From assembly GCA_016875195.1 (NCBI GenBank), contig VGRY01000029.1, positions 1-44,067 on the forward strand: a stretch of DNA of 44,067 bases, written 5' to 3'. This document shows, piece after piece, positions 17,167-25,243 of the stretch. The translations under genes were made by a program, and so were the position numbers. Source of the DNA: Deltaproteobacteria bacterium (GTDB lineage Bacteria; Desulfobacterota; BSN033; UBA1163). Position 1 is the stretch's first letter, and each line of letters begins with the position of its first letter. Below the pieces are notes generated by a model that saw nothing but the letters and a program-made list of their open reading frames with translations, ran no database searches and had not been told where the DNA came from.

Positions 17167-18540
17167 CTAAGTCAAATGCGAGATGAGGAAAGAAACATCC
17201 GGAAGGTCTTCGAGTCGAGAAATTGCTTCAACTATTCCTTCGAGACGGTTTTTTTCGAGCGGCCGAACAGAATAGGATGCGGATTTAAAAAACTTGGCAG
17301 CAATCGCGTTAAAATCCATAGGCCGACAGGGATTTCCCAGTGGGAGATCAATCTCCTTTTTCAAAGAGAGTCCTTTTTCCAATTCAATTTCCATCACTGT
17401 TCTGCCCAAAACGAAATCTGTTCTCAATGACGGATCTGGCTCAACATAAACCCGGCTGGCCAAATCAAGAATTTCATTGTTCTTAAGGGATCCTGGCTCG
17501 ATTTCTTTCAGGAAGACATCTCCGGTATAAAGAGCGGATGCCACAGTAAACTGAATTGAAAACTGGGCTGAAGGGATTGAATCGGGCCTGATCTTTGCAT
17601 CCCGGGGTGAAGCCACCAATTGATGCACCTCAGGGCAAGTCTTCACAGTCACTTTTTTGATAGACTTTGGATGGATGCGATTTTCCTTTCGCAGCTGGAG
17701 GGCGAGGTCGATGGCGGGGTGTGTCGCACGGCAGGAGGAGAAGGGTTTAATGCTGATCCGTTCTCCATAAAAAGTATTTCCGAGGCCTTCTGTCAAGTAC
17801 TCCAATCTGGGATCTGGCTCAAAGGCTTTAAGAAAACCAAATTTTCCTAAGAGAAAGTCTTTCGCGCCTGTAAATCCCTTCGAGGCAAGGATGACAGACA
17901 ATAAAGCTCCTTGAGCAACGATCCCCTGCTGAAGTCTGAGCGTTAAAGCACCATCTAAAGCACACTGTCCGTCGCCGACAGCAAAGGAGAAGGAGATACC
18001 CAGGGCATTTTGGGCTTGCTCCGGGTTGAATTGCATGGCCCTGGCCAAGGCTGCAGTCGGTCCGAAGATCTTGAACATATTATTCCGGCCGCTTTGCATC
18101 GCATTTTGACGGACTGTGAGACCCATCCGAATCTTTACATCCTGACCCACGGCCAGGGCAGTCAGAAAATCTCGTCCTGTAAGGCTTCCTTTTAATTCTG
18201 CTAGGGTGAACAGGGCTGGAACAGCAGAGGCAGATGGATGAACAGGAAGGAAATCGACGCAGTCGTCGAGCTCAAGCGCTCTGGCCATTGTTCCATTGCA
18301 CCAAGCCGAGAGAGGGGCGGGGAGTTTGTAACCGAAACCAACGACATGAGCCTCTGGTTTGCCTCCCCATTCTTTCGCAAGTGCCACTACCGTATCAATT
18401 CCCGCAGCAGTGGATCCTGCCACCATAGCCCCCAGAGTATCCAGGGTGGACCGCTTTGCTGCGGCCACAGCCTCATCACTCAAATCCTCAAAGCGGGTTC
18501 GTGAGATATACTCGCCGAGCCCCTTTGCAACATGGTCCAT
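17167..18540 (-). CDS. MmgE/PrpD family protein
   Basis: The 457-residue protein matches the PrpD/MmgE fold: an N-terminal helical region 'SDEAVAAAKRSTLDTLGAMV', the loop 'NGTMARALELDD' (family: NG..aHaldfDD) and 'CRATHPAIDLAL' (family: yp.ch..hp.ida). Members are 2-methylcitrate dehydratases, iminodisuccinate epimerases and aconitate decarboxylases, so this could act on a hydroxy acid intermediate. The usual 'H' before 'D' in the active loop reads ALELDD here, which may mean altered chemistry. The gene is wedged between livH (1-base overlap) and livM (9 bases). Confidence 0.88.
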   Translation of the reverse strand: MDHVAKGLGEYISRTRFEDLSDEAVAAAKRSTLDTLGAMVAGSTAAGIDTVVALAKEWGGKPEAHVVGFGYKLPAPLSAWCNGTMARALELDDCVDFLPVHPSASAVPALFTLAELKGSLTGRDFLTALAVGQDVKIRMGLTVRQNAMQSGRNNMFKIFGPTAALARAMQFNPEQAQNALGISFSFAVGDGQCALDGALTLRLQQGIVAQGALLSVILASKGFTGAKDFLLGKFGFLKAFEPDPRLEYLTEGLGNTFYGERISIKPFSSCRATHPAIDLALQLRKENRIHPKSIKKVTVKTCPEVHQLVASPRDAKIRPDSIPSAQFSIQFTVASALYTGDVFLKEIEPGSLKNNEILDLASRVYVEPDPSLRTDFVLGRTVMEIELEKGLSLKKEIDLPLGNPCRPMDFNAIAAKFFKSASYSVRPLEKNRLEGIVEAISRLEDLPDVSFLISHLT

Positions 18541-19496
18541 CAGTCCCCCAGCACTTCCTCCTGCTCAAGGCCTTCTTTAACCCGGGGCCCCATAATGCCT
18601 CGAGGTAAGAAAAGCAGGACGTTAATGATGACGATAAAGGTGACGAGTTCCTTCAACCGGCTCGTAACGAAAGTTGCTGCGAAGGATTCGAGAAATGAGA
18701 AGACAAATCCTCCAATGACCGCTCCGACAAAACTACCCATCCCTCCCAGCATGGCAGCCGAAAACCCTTTGATGGCAAGAAGCATCCCGCCATTGTAGTC
18801 AACCATGGTAAGGGGCGTCATGATGATTCCAGCGACACACCCCAATGCCGCGCTCATGGCAAACGATAGAAGAACCATGTTCTTGACACGGATGCCGAGC
18901 ATGCTCGCTGCCGTCCGGTCGAGGGCACAGGCTTTCATCGCCTTGCCATAGATCGTGAACTGAAAATAGACGACCAGGAGAACCACGACCAGGACGGTTA
19001 AACCGATAATCCATAAGGATTGGGGAGCAATCGCTGCCCCTAAAAGCTTGAGAGGAATTTCTCCGGAGAAAGGTTCGAAACGGTGAATATCCGCATCCCA
19101 TATATGCAGGGCTGAGCCCGAAATGAATAGGGAAGCACCTATGGTTATGATTAAAACGGTGATGAGGGAAGTGCTCTTGCCAGGGCGGTAGGACACTTTC
19201 ATTAAGCCCATGCCGACCAAGACAGTGATCGCAATGGTTGCAGGAATAGATAAATAGAGCGGCCATTTCAATTGGCCATAGAGAGTCACCATCGTCATGC
19301 CCCCCAGCATGACAAACTCTCCCTGTGCAAAATTGATGATGTTTGTGGAGTTGTAAATGAGCGTCACCCCTAAGGCGACAAGGGCATACATGCTTCCAAC
19401 AGACAGGGCAGCAAAGATAGCCTGGATGATATCGGTGATCATGGTGGTGATACCGTGAGAGATGAATCCGGGAGATGCCACCATGTCCTGAGGCAT
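18540..19496 (-). CDS. livH: Liv-type ABC transporter permease LivH
   Basis: The permease has eight or so hydrophobic spans and the LivH motifs 'GVTLIYNSTNIINFAQGEFV' and 'AALGCVAGIIMTPL'. With ATG 19496 it is 318 residues. The usual LivH N-terminus corresponds to Met19 (19442), which begins 'MITDIIQAIFAALS', so the first 18 residues may not be translated; neither start has a convincing ribosome-binding site. It follows livK by 12 bases and its TGA overlaps the next ATG by one base. Confidence 0.9.
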   Translation of the reverse strand: MPQDMVASPGFISHGITTMITDIIQAIFAALSVGSMYALVALGVTLIYNSTNIINFAQGEFVMLGGMTMVTLYGQLKWPLYLSIPATIAITVLVGMGLMKVSYRPGKSTSLITVLIITIGASLFISGSALHIWDADIHRFEPFSGEIPLKLLGAAIAPQSLWIIGLTVLVVVLLVVYFQFTIYGKAMKACALDRTAASMLGIRVKNMVLLSFAMSAALGCVAGIIMTPLTMVDYNGGMLLAIKGFSAAMLGGMGSFVGAVIGGFVFSFLESFAATFVTSRLKELVTFIVIINVLLFLPRGIMGPRVKEGLEQEEVLGD

Positions 19497-19508
19497 CTCC
19501 CGGTTAGG

Positions 19509-20657
19509 TTATTTAATAATATTCCAGGTTCCTCCTGCGGCCTGATACATCAGGATGGAGTCCTTCGAAATACCGCCGTGATCCGTTGGGGAATAGTTGA
19601 AGACGCCATGAATCCCCACATATCCCTTTGTCTGTTCAATGGCATCACGAAGTTTGTTCTTGTCATCCCCTGCCTTCTTGAGAGCTGCAACTAAGATATT
19701 GAAACCATCAAGGGCGCAACCTCCAAATTGGTTGGTTTCTTTTCCATATTTTTTCTTGTAGGCTTCTTGATAACCGAGGATGACTTTTTTCTGAGGGTCT
19801 GAATCCGGAAGTTTCTCAGCGCCATAGAATTTCATGGCTGCTGTTTTGACACCTTCAGAGTTCTTTCCGGTCGCATCTAAAAAGTCTTTGGAAAAAGCGG
19901 CATGGCTCTGATACAGAGGGAGATCCAAGCCGATTTGCCGGTAGTTCATTGTGAGAATGATCGGAGCTCTCTGCGAAGACCAGTTGATCACTGCCTGAGC
20001 GTCTGTTTTTTTTATCTTGCTCAGGGTCGGAGTAATATCTGTGTCTTGCATGGTATATTTGTCATCAAACACAATGCTGATACCAAACGAAGGTGCCTGG
20101 GCCGTGATCTCACTCCGTCCCCCATCCCCAAAGCCATCCTGTGTAGACATGAGGGCGATTCGCTTGATCCCCTGGGATTGCATGTAACTCAAGAGTTTTG
20201 ATGTGACGATCCTATCATCCGCCGGGGTTTTGAAAACCCACTTCTTGACGGGATCAACGATCTTGATTGCTGCAGCGAGGATGATCGTGGGAATCTCATC
20301 TTTTTCAACTATTGGGATGATGGGAAGTGCTGTCCAGCTGGTCGAGATACCGACAATCGCCGAGACCTTATCTTTCTGGATCAACCGTTTTACCATACTG
20401 ACCGCAACATCAGGTTTCCCCTCCTCATCGTAAAAGATGAATTCGATGGGTCTGCCGTTGATCCCTCCAGCCTTGTTCAAGTCAGCCGCCATCATCTCTA
20501 AGGTATCTTTCTCAGCGCCTCCGACATAAGCGCCTGTGCCGCTGAGTAGAAGCGGAGATCCAATGCGAATGGGTTCGGCAGCATGAGCGGAAAAAGTGTA
20601 AAGTGTAACAGACAGAAGAATGACCAACAGAATGACAACTTGCTTTCTCATAACCAT
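19509..20657 (-). CDS. livK: Liv-type periplasmic substrate-binding protein
   Basis: The 382-residue protein has a signal peptide cleaved near 'SAHAAEP', then the periplasmic-binding type 1 fold of LivJ/LivK proteins: 'IRIGSPLLLSGTGAYVG', 'DLNKAGGINGRPIE' and 'VSAIVGISTS'. The binding-site segments differ enough from amino-acid binders that the ligand cannot be named; homologues in similar operons bind aromatic or aliphatic acids. It is the first structural gene after tetR, 51 bases downstream. Confidence 0.9.
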   Translation of the reverse strand: MVMRKQVVILLVILLSVTLYTFSAHAAEPIRIGSPLLLSGTGAYVGGAEKDTLEMMAADLNKAGGINGRPIEFIFYDEEGKPDVAVSMVKRLIQKDKVSAIVGISTSWTALPIIPIVEKDEIPTIILAAAIKIVDPVKKWVFKTPADDRIVTSKLLSYMQSQGIKRIALMSTQDGFGDGGRSEITAQAPSFGISIVFDDKYTMQDTDITPTLSKIKKTDAQAVINWSSQRAPIILTMNYRQIGLDLPLYQSHAAFSKDFLDATGKNSEGVKTAAMKFYGAEKLPDSDPQKKVILGYQEAYKKKYGKETNQFGGCALDGFNILVAALKKAGDDKNKLRDAIEQTKGYVGIHGVFNYSPTDHGGISKDSILMYQAAGGTWNIIK

Positions 20658-20708
20658 TTCCTCCTTTCTGATGGGTTTTCCCCCTCAAGGAGACACCCGG
20701 CAATGAAC

Positions 20709-21302
20709 TTAGCCAGACGACTCCCTTTTAACAAGCCCGTAAAAAAGATTGTTGATAATTTCTTCAGCCAGTTGTTCGATGGAGAGATTTTTCTCCGGTC
20801 TGTACCAATGATAAAGCCAGTTGATCATTCCAAGAATTCCATAAGTCGCAGCAGTCAGATCACATTCCTTGATTAAATTGTTTTTCTGCAATACTTCGAG
20901 CTGGTTCTTGTAGAGATGGTAGACCGCCTTCTCTTTCTCTTTAACCAGTTTATGCAGTTCGCCACCGAGAAACCTTTTATCCTCAATAATGATTTTGGCC
21001 CCTTTTCTCTCGGTCTTTATCGAAACGATATGTTTGGCAATAGCGTCCTTAAGCTTCTTGATTGGGTCTCCGTTTCCTGCCATGCAGTCCCTCAGTTTGA
21101 ACATGAGGTTATTTGAGGACTGTTCGATAATCGTATAGAGAATCTCTTCCTTGTTTCGAAAATGGTAATAGATTGCAGCCTGAGTCACCCCAACTCTTGC
21201 AGCAATGTCACGAAGGGAGGCTTTCTGATACCCAAACTCATAAAAAAGTCCAGTTGCCGCTTCAATAATTTCCTGCCTTGTTACTGCCTTGATCCCTTTC
21301 AT
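20709..21302 (-). CDS. TetR-family repressor heading the acyl-CoA/Liv operon
   Basis: From ATG 21302 the protein has 197 residues. The N-terminal helix-turn-helix is typical: 'TGLFYEFGYQKASLRDIA' with 'VGVTQAAIYYHFRNKEEIL' as recognition region. The C-terminal ligand-binding domain resembles acyl-CoA-sensing TetR proteins in length only. A TTG at 21323 would add seven residues, but that codon falls inside the operator/-10 region. The ATG has no Shine-Dalgarno, and the predicted transcription start is almost at the ATG, so translation may be leaderless. It is the first gene of the 12-gene unit and probably represses itself and the operon. Confidence 0.85.
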   Translation of the reverse strand: MKGIKAVTRQEIIEAATGLFYEFGYQKASLRDIAARVGVTQAAIYYHFRNKEEILYTIIEQSSNNLMFKLRDCMAGNGDPIKKLKDAIAKHIVSIKTERKGAKIIIEDKRFLGGELHKLVKEKEKAVYHLYKNQLEVLQKNNLIKECDLTAATYGILGMINWLYHWYRPEKNLSIEQLAEEIINNLFYGLVKRESSG

Positions 21303-21309
21303 AAGGAGT

Positions 21310-21338
21310 AAATTACTAAACAATCAGTAAGTTGTCAA
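21310..21338 (-). promoter_or_regulatory. tetR/liv operon promoter with operator in the spacer
   Basis: On the minus strand a perfect -35 TTGACA (21338 to 21333) is followed after 17 bases by TAATTT (21315 to 21310) as a -10. The spacer and -10 edge contain the inverted repeat TTACT-N8-AGTAA (21313-21330), a typical TetR-family half-site arrangement. Binding there would block RNA polymerase. A weaker candidate site lies at 21459-21478 (TTAGTAAAC and GTTAAGT arms). Confidence 0.6.
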
Positions 21339-21709
21339 GAAAAAAATTAAATAAAATACAAATACATTACAATATATTGAAATTATTAATTAATAATTGA
21401 TGTACGAATTAAAAAAGATAACGTAATATCAATTAATATCAGAAAAATAAAGTGTAATTTAGTAAACGCTTGTTAAGTGAATTTATTAAATCGGAATGTA
21501 TCGAGTGTGGGATTTATTGGTTCGAATAAATTAGTGCTTGCCTGCTGATTAAAGAAAATTAGATAAGGAGATGCGGGAATTGGGAGATGGGGAGATAGGG
21601 AGATGGGGGGTAAGGAAGTCAGGTTATCAGGGTATCAGGAGACCAGGGGATCTGGATATGGGGAGACAGGGAAATTTCAATTCCTCTATCTCCCCATTGG
21701 ACTATTTTA
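21339..21709. other. AT-rich intergenic region
   Basis: About 200 bases (21339-21560) are very AT-rich, without an ORF of note, and form the upstream region of the tetR promoter. The right third consists of GGGAGATGGGGAGATAGGG-type words and contains the right copy of the 63-bp repeat. No terminator for the ferredoxin gene, which ends at 21710, was recognised. Confidence 0.5.
21592..21654 (+). repeat. 63-bp direct repeat, right copy
   Basis: It is the same length and orientation as the copy at 9930-9992; differences are single bases, for example AGGTTATC instead of AGGATATC and GAGACCAG instead of GAGATCAA. The two copies enclose exactly the tetR-to-thiolase operon. Confidence 0.75.
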
Positions 21710-22495
21710 TTAACGAGGATGGGCGAATGTTCTGGGACGGGTAACGGCTGCAGCAGGCGCATCGGGTTTGATTTCTCCCCGGATTCCAATTTTTACCTTT
21801 TTATAAGGAATATCCTTTCCTGAAGCTTCGATTGCATCCTCAGTTGCTTTGACCAGACCAAAGCAGCAGGGGACTTCCATAAAGGGGACCGAAACACTCT
21901 TAATCGTATTGGCTTTAAAGATGGCAATCAATTTTTCCCGGTATAACTGGATGTCATCGAGTTTTGGACAACCCACGACCACCGCCTTTCCCTTTAGGAA
22001 GTCCTGGTGAAAATCAGGGTAGGCAAAGGGCACACAATCCGCCGCAATCAGCAGATCTGCATCCTTAAAGTAAGGGGCGTCCTCCGGAACCAATTTCAAC
22101 TGCACAGGCCAATGTGTGAGCTGCGAAGTGGTTGCTTTCTTCAAGGAGGGTTCTGCTTCAGATTTGGGAATATGAAACTGCATTGACCTTGATGAAGGAC
22201 ACCCTCCAGAATGAGGATCGATTTGAGACCCTTGAGCCGGAGGAGCTTCCTGCTGTTTGTGGAGATGGACCTCCACCGCTTTTTCGTCGAATTCTTCTGC
22301 TTCCCTTTCAATGATCTTAATGGCATCCTCAGGGCAATGACCGAGACAGGCGCCAAGGCCGTCACAGAACTTGTCCGTAATCAACTTAGCCTTTCCGTCA
22401 ATAATTTGAAGAGCTCCTTCTGCGCAGTTTGGAATACAAAGCCCGCAACCATTACATTTTTCCTCATCGATCTTTACAATTTTTCTCGTTGACAT
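21710..22495 (-). CDS. Ferredoxin-like 4Fe-4S protein with C-terminal extension
   Basis: ATG 22495 (261 residues) is used because GGAGG lies 8 bases upstream; a GTG two codons earlier overlaps this site. Residues 14-24 hold a classical cluster motif (CNGCGLCIPNC). The second, 'CDGLGACLGHCP', has only three cysteines in the usual span, as in a known family of anaerobe ferredoxin-like proteins. After a linker with CP, the C-terminal half has 'LLIAADCVPFAYPDFH', 'VVVGCPKLDD' and 'VPFMEVPCCFGLV', giving further cysteines. Electron transfer to a redox or nitrosative-stress enzyme is likely; proteins of this look accompany hybrid cluster protein in some anaerobes (inference). Confidence 0.8.
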   Translation of the reverse strand: MSTRKIVKIDEEKCNGCGLCIPNCAEGALQIIDGKAKLITDKFCDGLGACLGHCPEDAIKIIEREAEEFDEKAVEVHLHKQQEAPPAQGSQIDPHSGGCPSSRSMQFHIPKSEAEPSLKKATTSQLTHWPVQLKLVPEDAPYFKDADLLIAADCVPFAYPDFHQDFLKGKAVVVGCPKLDDIQLYREKLIAIFKANTIKSVSVPFMEVPCCFGLVKATEDAIEASGKDIPYKKVKIGIRGEIKPDAPAAAVTRPRTFAHPR

Positions 22496-22527
22496 GTTCA
22501 CTTCCTCCTCTGTGTTATTTTAACTAC

Positions 22528-22569
22528 AAGATAGCCTGATGCGAAATTTATCGCCTTGATTTAAATCAA
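22528..22569 (-). promoter_or_regulatory. FNR/CRP-family box and -10 of the ferredoxin-like gene
   Basis: TTGAT-TTAA-ATCAA (22556-22569) is a perfect match to the FNR consensus TTGAT-N4-ATCAA. On the minus strand TATCTT (22533 to 22528) is a good -10. A start site about 7 bases further puts the box centre near -41, the class II activator position. This predicts anaerobic or nitrosative activation of the ferredoxin-like gene. The regulator could be FNR, HcpR or another family member. Confidence 0.65.
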
Positions 22570-22664
22570 AAGAATAAAAAATTTTTTAATCTTGGGCTTG
22601 GGGGGGAATAATGGGGATTTGTCTCTTGATAAAAAGGATTTATGGGTAATCCTAATATAAATTA

Positions 22665-22697
22665 ATGCTTGACAGCATTACAGCATGATGTTATCCT
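22665..22697 (+). promoter_or_regulatory. Promoter/operator of the toxin-antitoxin pair
   Basis: TTGACA (22669-22674) and TATCCT (22692-22697) are spaced by 17 bases. The -35 is embedded in the inverted repeat ATGCT-TGAC-AGCAT (22665-22678), and AGCAT recurs 8 bases on (22682-22686). Such half-sites suit autoregulation by the antitoxin. The start codon follows 31 bases after the -10. Confidence 0.55.
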
Positions 22698-22728
22698 TAC
22701 GGACAAAGGGAGATCGGAGGGTTTTGTT

Positions 22729-22980
22729 ATGAAACGGGCTCAAATCCAGATAGAGGAAGAGGTGTATGAACTTATCAGGCGCAGAGCATTTAAAGAGAAG
22801 AAATCGATCGCGGGAGTCATTCGAGAGATCGTTAAAAAGGATGTTTCAAGCGCAACTCCCCATCAGACCTCATCGGTCAAAGATTTCAGCTTTGTTGGCT
22901 CGGGTTCGTCAAAGCAAGGGTCTCTTAAACCAGTATCCGAACGACATGACCATGCCCTTGAGGAGATCTTTCAAAAATGA
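22729..22980 (+). CDS. VapB-like antitoxin
   Basis: ATG 22729 (83 residues) has GGAGGG 7 bases upstream; a TTG at 22669 lies inside the -35 box and is rejected. The N-terminal 'RAQIQIEEEVYELIRRRAFK' and 'KSIAGVIREIVKK' form a ribbon-helix-helix DNA-binding domain; the C-terminal tail is polar and probably binds the toxin. Its TGA overlaps the toxin ATG by 4 bases, the usual coupling. Confidence 0.8.
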   Translation: MKRAQIQIEEEVYELIRRRAFKEKKSIAGVIREIVKKDVSSATPHQTSSVKDFSFVGSGSSKQGSLKPVSERHDHALEEIFQK

Positions 22981-23366
22981 TCTTCCTGGACACTTCAGCG
23001 ATCTATGCCTTGTCCGACAAGGCCGATCCTCATCACATCACGGCATTAAAGAAATTTGATGATGCCCTGAGGGCAGGGGAAACCTTTCTGATTCATAATT
23101 ATATTATAGTGGAAAGCGCTGCTTTATTGCAGGCAAGATTGGGATACCCAACAGCCGCCCGCTTTTTAAGGGAAGTCAAATCATTTGATCTCGAATGGAT
23201 TGACCAAGAGCTGCACGAGGATGCTGAAAAAGAGCTGGAAAGAATCGGAAAGCGAGGAGTGAGTCTGGTAGATTGTGCGAGTTTCGTTGTGATGAAGCGA
23301 AGAGGTGTAAAAGAGGTCTTGGCCTTTGACGCCGATTTCCAGGAGCAGGGTTTTACACTCTATTGA
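22977..23366 (+). CDS. PIN-domain toxin, VapC family
   Basis: The 129-residue PIN nuclease begins 'MIFLDTSAIYALSD'. The acidic metal-binding residues are Asp5, Glu46 ('VESAAL'), Asp99 ('LVDCASF') and Asp118 or Asp120 ('FDADF'). VapC toxins cleave tRNA or rRNA; the target here is unknown. It is translated in overlap with the antitoxin gene. Confidence 0.85.
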   Translation: MIFLDTSAIYALSDKADPHHITALKKFDDALRAGETFLIHNYIIVESAALLQARLGYPTAARFLREVKSFDLEWIDQELHEDAEKELERIGKRGVSLVDCASFVVMKRRGVKEVLAFDADFQEQGFTLY

Positions 23367-23416
23367 TTTGATTATCCCTTTTTTTGTAGTCCAGAGAAAA
23401 GTCGTTCATCCCTTAG

Positions 23417-23448
23417 GCGGAGAATGGATAAATCAATCCATCCTCCGC
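23417..23448. terminator. Stem-loop between convergent genes
   Basis: A 13-bp stem with one mismatch (GCGGAGAATGGAT with ATCCATCCTCCGC) encloses the loop AAATCA. It lies between the convergent vapC-like and DUF4870-like genes. No T-tract follows on either strand, so it may be a weak bidirectional terminator or an RNA-stabilising hairpin. Confidence 0.4.
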
Positions 23449-23473
23449 TGATATACATTCCTACTCTTCAAGA

Positions 23474-23815
23474 TTAAAGACCGCTCTGTTTTTCGGCGAA
23501 GTCGCCCGCCACGGGCAGTTTGTATTTCTCGCCCTGGAATGCCTTGAACATCAGAAAAAGCCAGAGAAGCAGGGTCAAAAGTGAAATGATCAAAGAGATG
23601 ATCCATCCGATAAAGGGAATGGCGCTGATGATGATGACGATGACAAATAGGGGTAAAAAAGTAGCCAGGGATTGAGCGGCGTGAAATCTGACGAATTTAT
23701 TCTCCCGCTCAAGAGCCAGAAAGACAATCCCAGTTACCCATCCCAGGACATAGCAGAGCAGAGCCTCAACGTTCGGTTCAATACCCAATGAAGTCTTAGT
23801 TTTTGGAGCTTCCAT
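23474..23815 (-). CDS. DUF4870-like small membrane protein
   Basis: The 113-residue protein has three hydrophobic segments and the family pattern 'YVLGWVTGIVFLALE', 'NKFVRFHAAQSL', then 'FIGWIISLIISLLTLLLWLF' and 'FQGEKYKLPVAGDFAE'. This Tic20/DUF4870-type family is widespread and functionally undefined. The Shine-Dalgarno GGAGG lies about 6 bases before the ATG. Confidence 0.85.
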   Translation of the reverse strand: MEAPKTKTSLGIEPNVEALLCYVLGWVTGIVFLALERENKFVRFHAAQSLATFLPLFVIVIIISAIPFIGWIISLIISLLTLLLWLFLMFKAFQGEKYKLPVAGDFAEKQSGL

Positions 23816-23974
23816 GATCTTTCCTCCTTTATTAGATATTTATTTACACAAGAAGAGTGAGCCTTACAGATCGGGTTTAGATAAAATTGTTATCAAACTA
23901 TTAGGTAGAGGTCAAGTGAAATTATCATTTTTTTATGATAAAGGTAAAGATATCCAAAGAAGATAGGGGATCTC

Positions 23975-24856
23975 ATGATGTCCTGGCAGGCGCTGGCTGC
24001 GGTTATCTTCTGGGGGTTTTCATTCATTGCCACAAAGGTGGCATTAAGAGAGGTCCATCCCTTTACACTTCTGGCTATTCGTTATGCCATTGGCGCATTA
24101 ATGCTTCTTTTTATCCAGCTGGGCCGCGAAAGAAGCTTCTTGAAACTATTTTCTCTTTGGGATTGGGTTTATATCTTCATTCTCGCTGCATTAGGGGTTT
24201 CAGGCCTTGGCCTTCTCCAGGCCTATGGCCTCCTTTACACCACAGCCATTAATACAGGATGGATCATTGCGATCAATCCCATTTTGATCGCCCTTTCTGC
24301 GCGTTTCTTTCTTGGCGAAACGATCACAGTGAGGAAAGTGTTCGGAATACTCCTGGGTTTCTGTGGAATCTTTCTCATCATCTCCAAGGGAATTATTTCA
24401 ATTTCTTTGTTCCGGATGGTCTCCACTTATGGAGATTTGCTTGTGCTTGCAAGTGCGCTGGCATGGACCGCTTATACCATCGGAGGGAAAGGTTTCATCT
24501 CACGGTTTCCGCCGCTGACCACGGTGACCGTCATTATGATATCGGGTTGCCTGACCGTTCTTCCCCTGAGTCTCCTAAAAGGAGAATGGGGAAGCCTTCT
24601 TCATTTGTCTTCTCATGCCTGGGCGGGGATCCTTTTTCTGGGAATCTTTTGTTCCGGCCTGGGTTACCTTTTCTGGTATTCAGCCCTTGAGAAGAGAGAT
24701 TCGGGAATTGTTGGAATGTATCTTTATGTGGAACCATTTGCCACCATGATCGGAGCCTATCTTCTGCTGGGTGAAGAGATTCGATGGATCACGATGGTGG
24801 GCGGAGGAATGACGCTTGCTGGAGTTTATTTTGCAACACGAAATCGGTATCCATAA
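23975..24856 (+). CDS. EamA-family (DMT superfamily) transporter
   Basis: The 293-residue protein has ten predicted membrane spans arranged as two EamA repeats: 'AAVIFWGFSFIATKVALREV' opens the first and 'VLASALAWTAYTIGGK' the second. The conserved 'LGEEI' and 'GGGMTLAGVYFATR' end the protein. DMT carriers export amino acids or other metabolites; the substrate is not readable. AGGGGA lies 4-5 bases before the ATG at 23975; 23978 is an equally possible start. Confidence 0.88.
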   Translation: MMSWQALAAVIFWGFSFIATKVALREVHPFTLLAIRYAIGALMLLFIQLGRERSFLKLFSLWDWVYIFILAALGVSGLGLLQAYGLLYTTAINTGWIIAINPILIALSARFFLGETITVRKVFGILLGFCGIFLIISKGIISISLFRMVSTYGDLLVLASALAWTAYTIGGKGFISRFPPLTTVTVIMISGCLTVLPLSLLKGEWGSLLHLSSHAWAGILFLGIFCSGLGYLFWYSALEKRDSGIVGMYLYVEPFATMIGAYLLLGEEIRWITMVGGGMTLAGVYFATRNRYP

Positions 24857-24956
24857 ATATATTGACATGGTTTTTGATTGGTGTTATCAAACCCACCAGT
24901 AATTTTTTTTAGTAAACCCCGTCAGAAATTCTAATGGGGGATTATCACTAAAGTTT

Positions 24957-25162
24957 ACGTTGCAGTTGCAAAAACGGCCACGGGTAAACCGCTCTTCAAG
25001 GCTTCTGACCGCGATTAAGTTGACATGTCAGGGGAAACGGTCGACCTCCCCTGAGATGAACTCCGGCACGGACTTGGGATGTGTGTGCTTATTCGCTAAA
25101 AGGTTCGCCCCGAAGCCTTTAGGAACGATTCACCCATGTCCGTTTTGACTGAATGTTTTGCA
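24957..25162 (+). repeat. 206-bp dispersed element, copy 1
   Basis: The element starts ACGTTGCAGTTGCA and ends ATGTTTTGCA. Copy 2 at 28095-28299 has the same orientation, with 7 substitutions and 1 deletion (about 96% identical). The ends share CCGTTTT and TGCA-type words in inverted orientation, so they are weak terminal inverted repeats. Internal pairing is strong: TCAGGGGA with TCCCCTGA around a GGTCGACC loop; AAAGGTTCG with CGAAGCCTTT (one bulge); and a long-range ACGGACTTGGG with CCCATGTCCGT. It could be a MITE, a structured RNA gene or both. I do not recognise the family. Confidence 0.75.
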
Positions 25163-25243
25163 GGGTTATTAACATTCTCATAATAGAATAGACATTCTTT
25201 GGCATGAACTTAAAGGGTTCGATCAATTAAATAACTCCCCCTC

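Noticed and set aside
24960..25148. A 62-residue ORF spanning the first copy of the 206-bp element
   Set aside because: The second copy has TAG and a one-base deletion in the same frame, and there is no ribosome-binding site, so the element is treated as non-coding.
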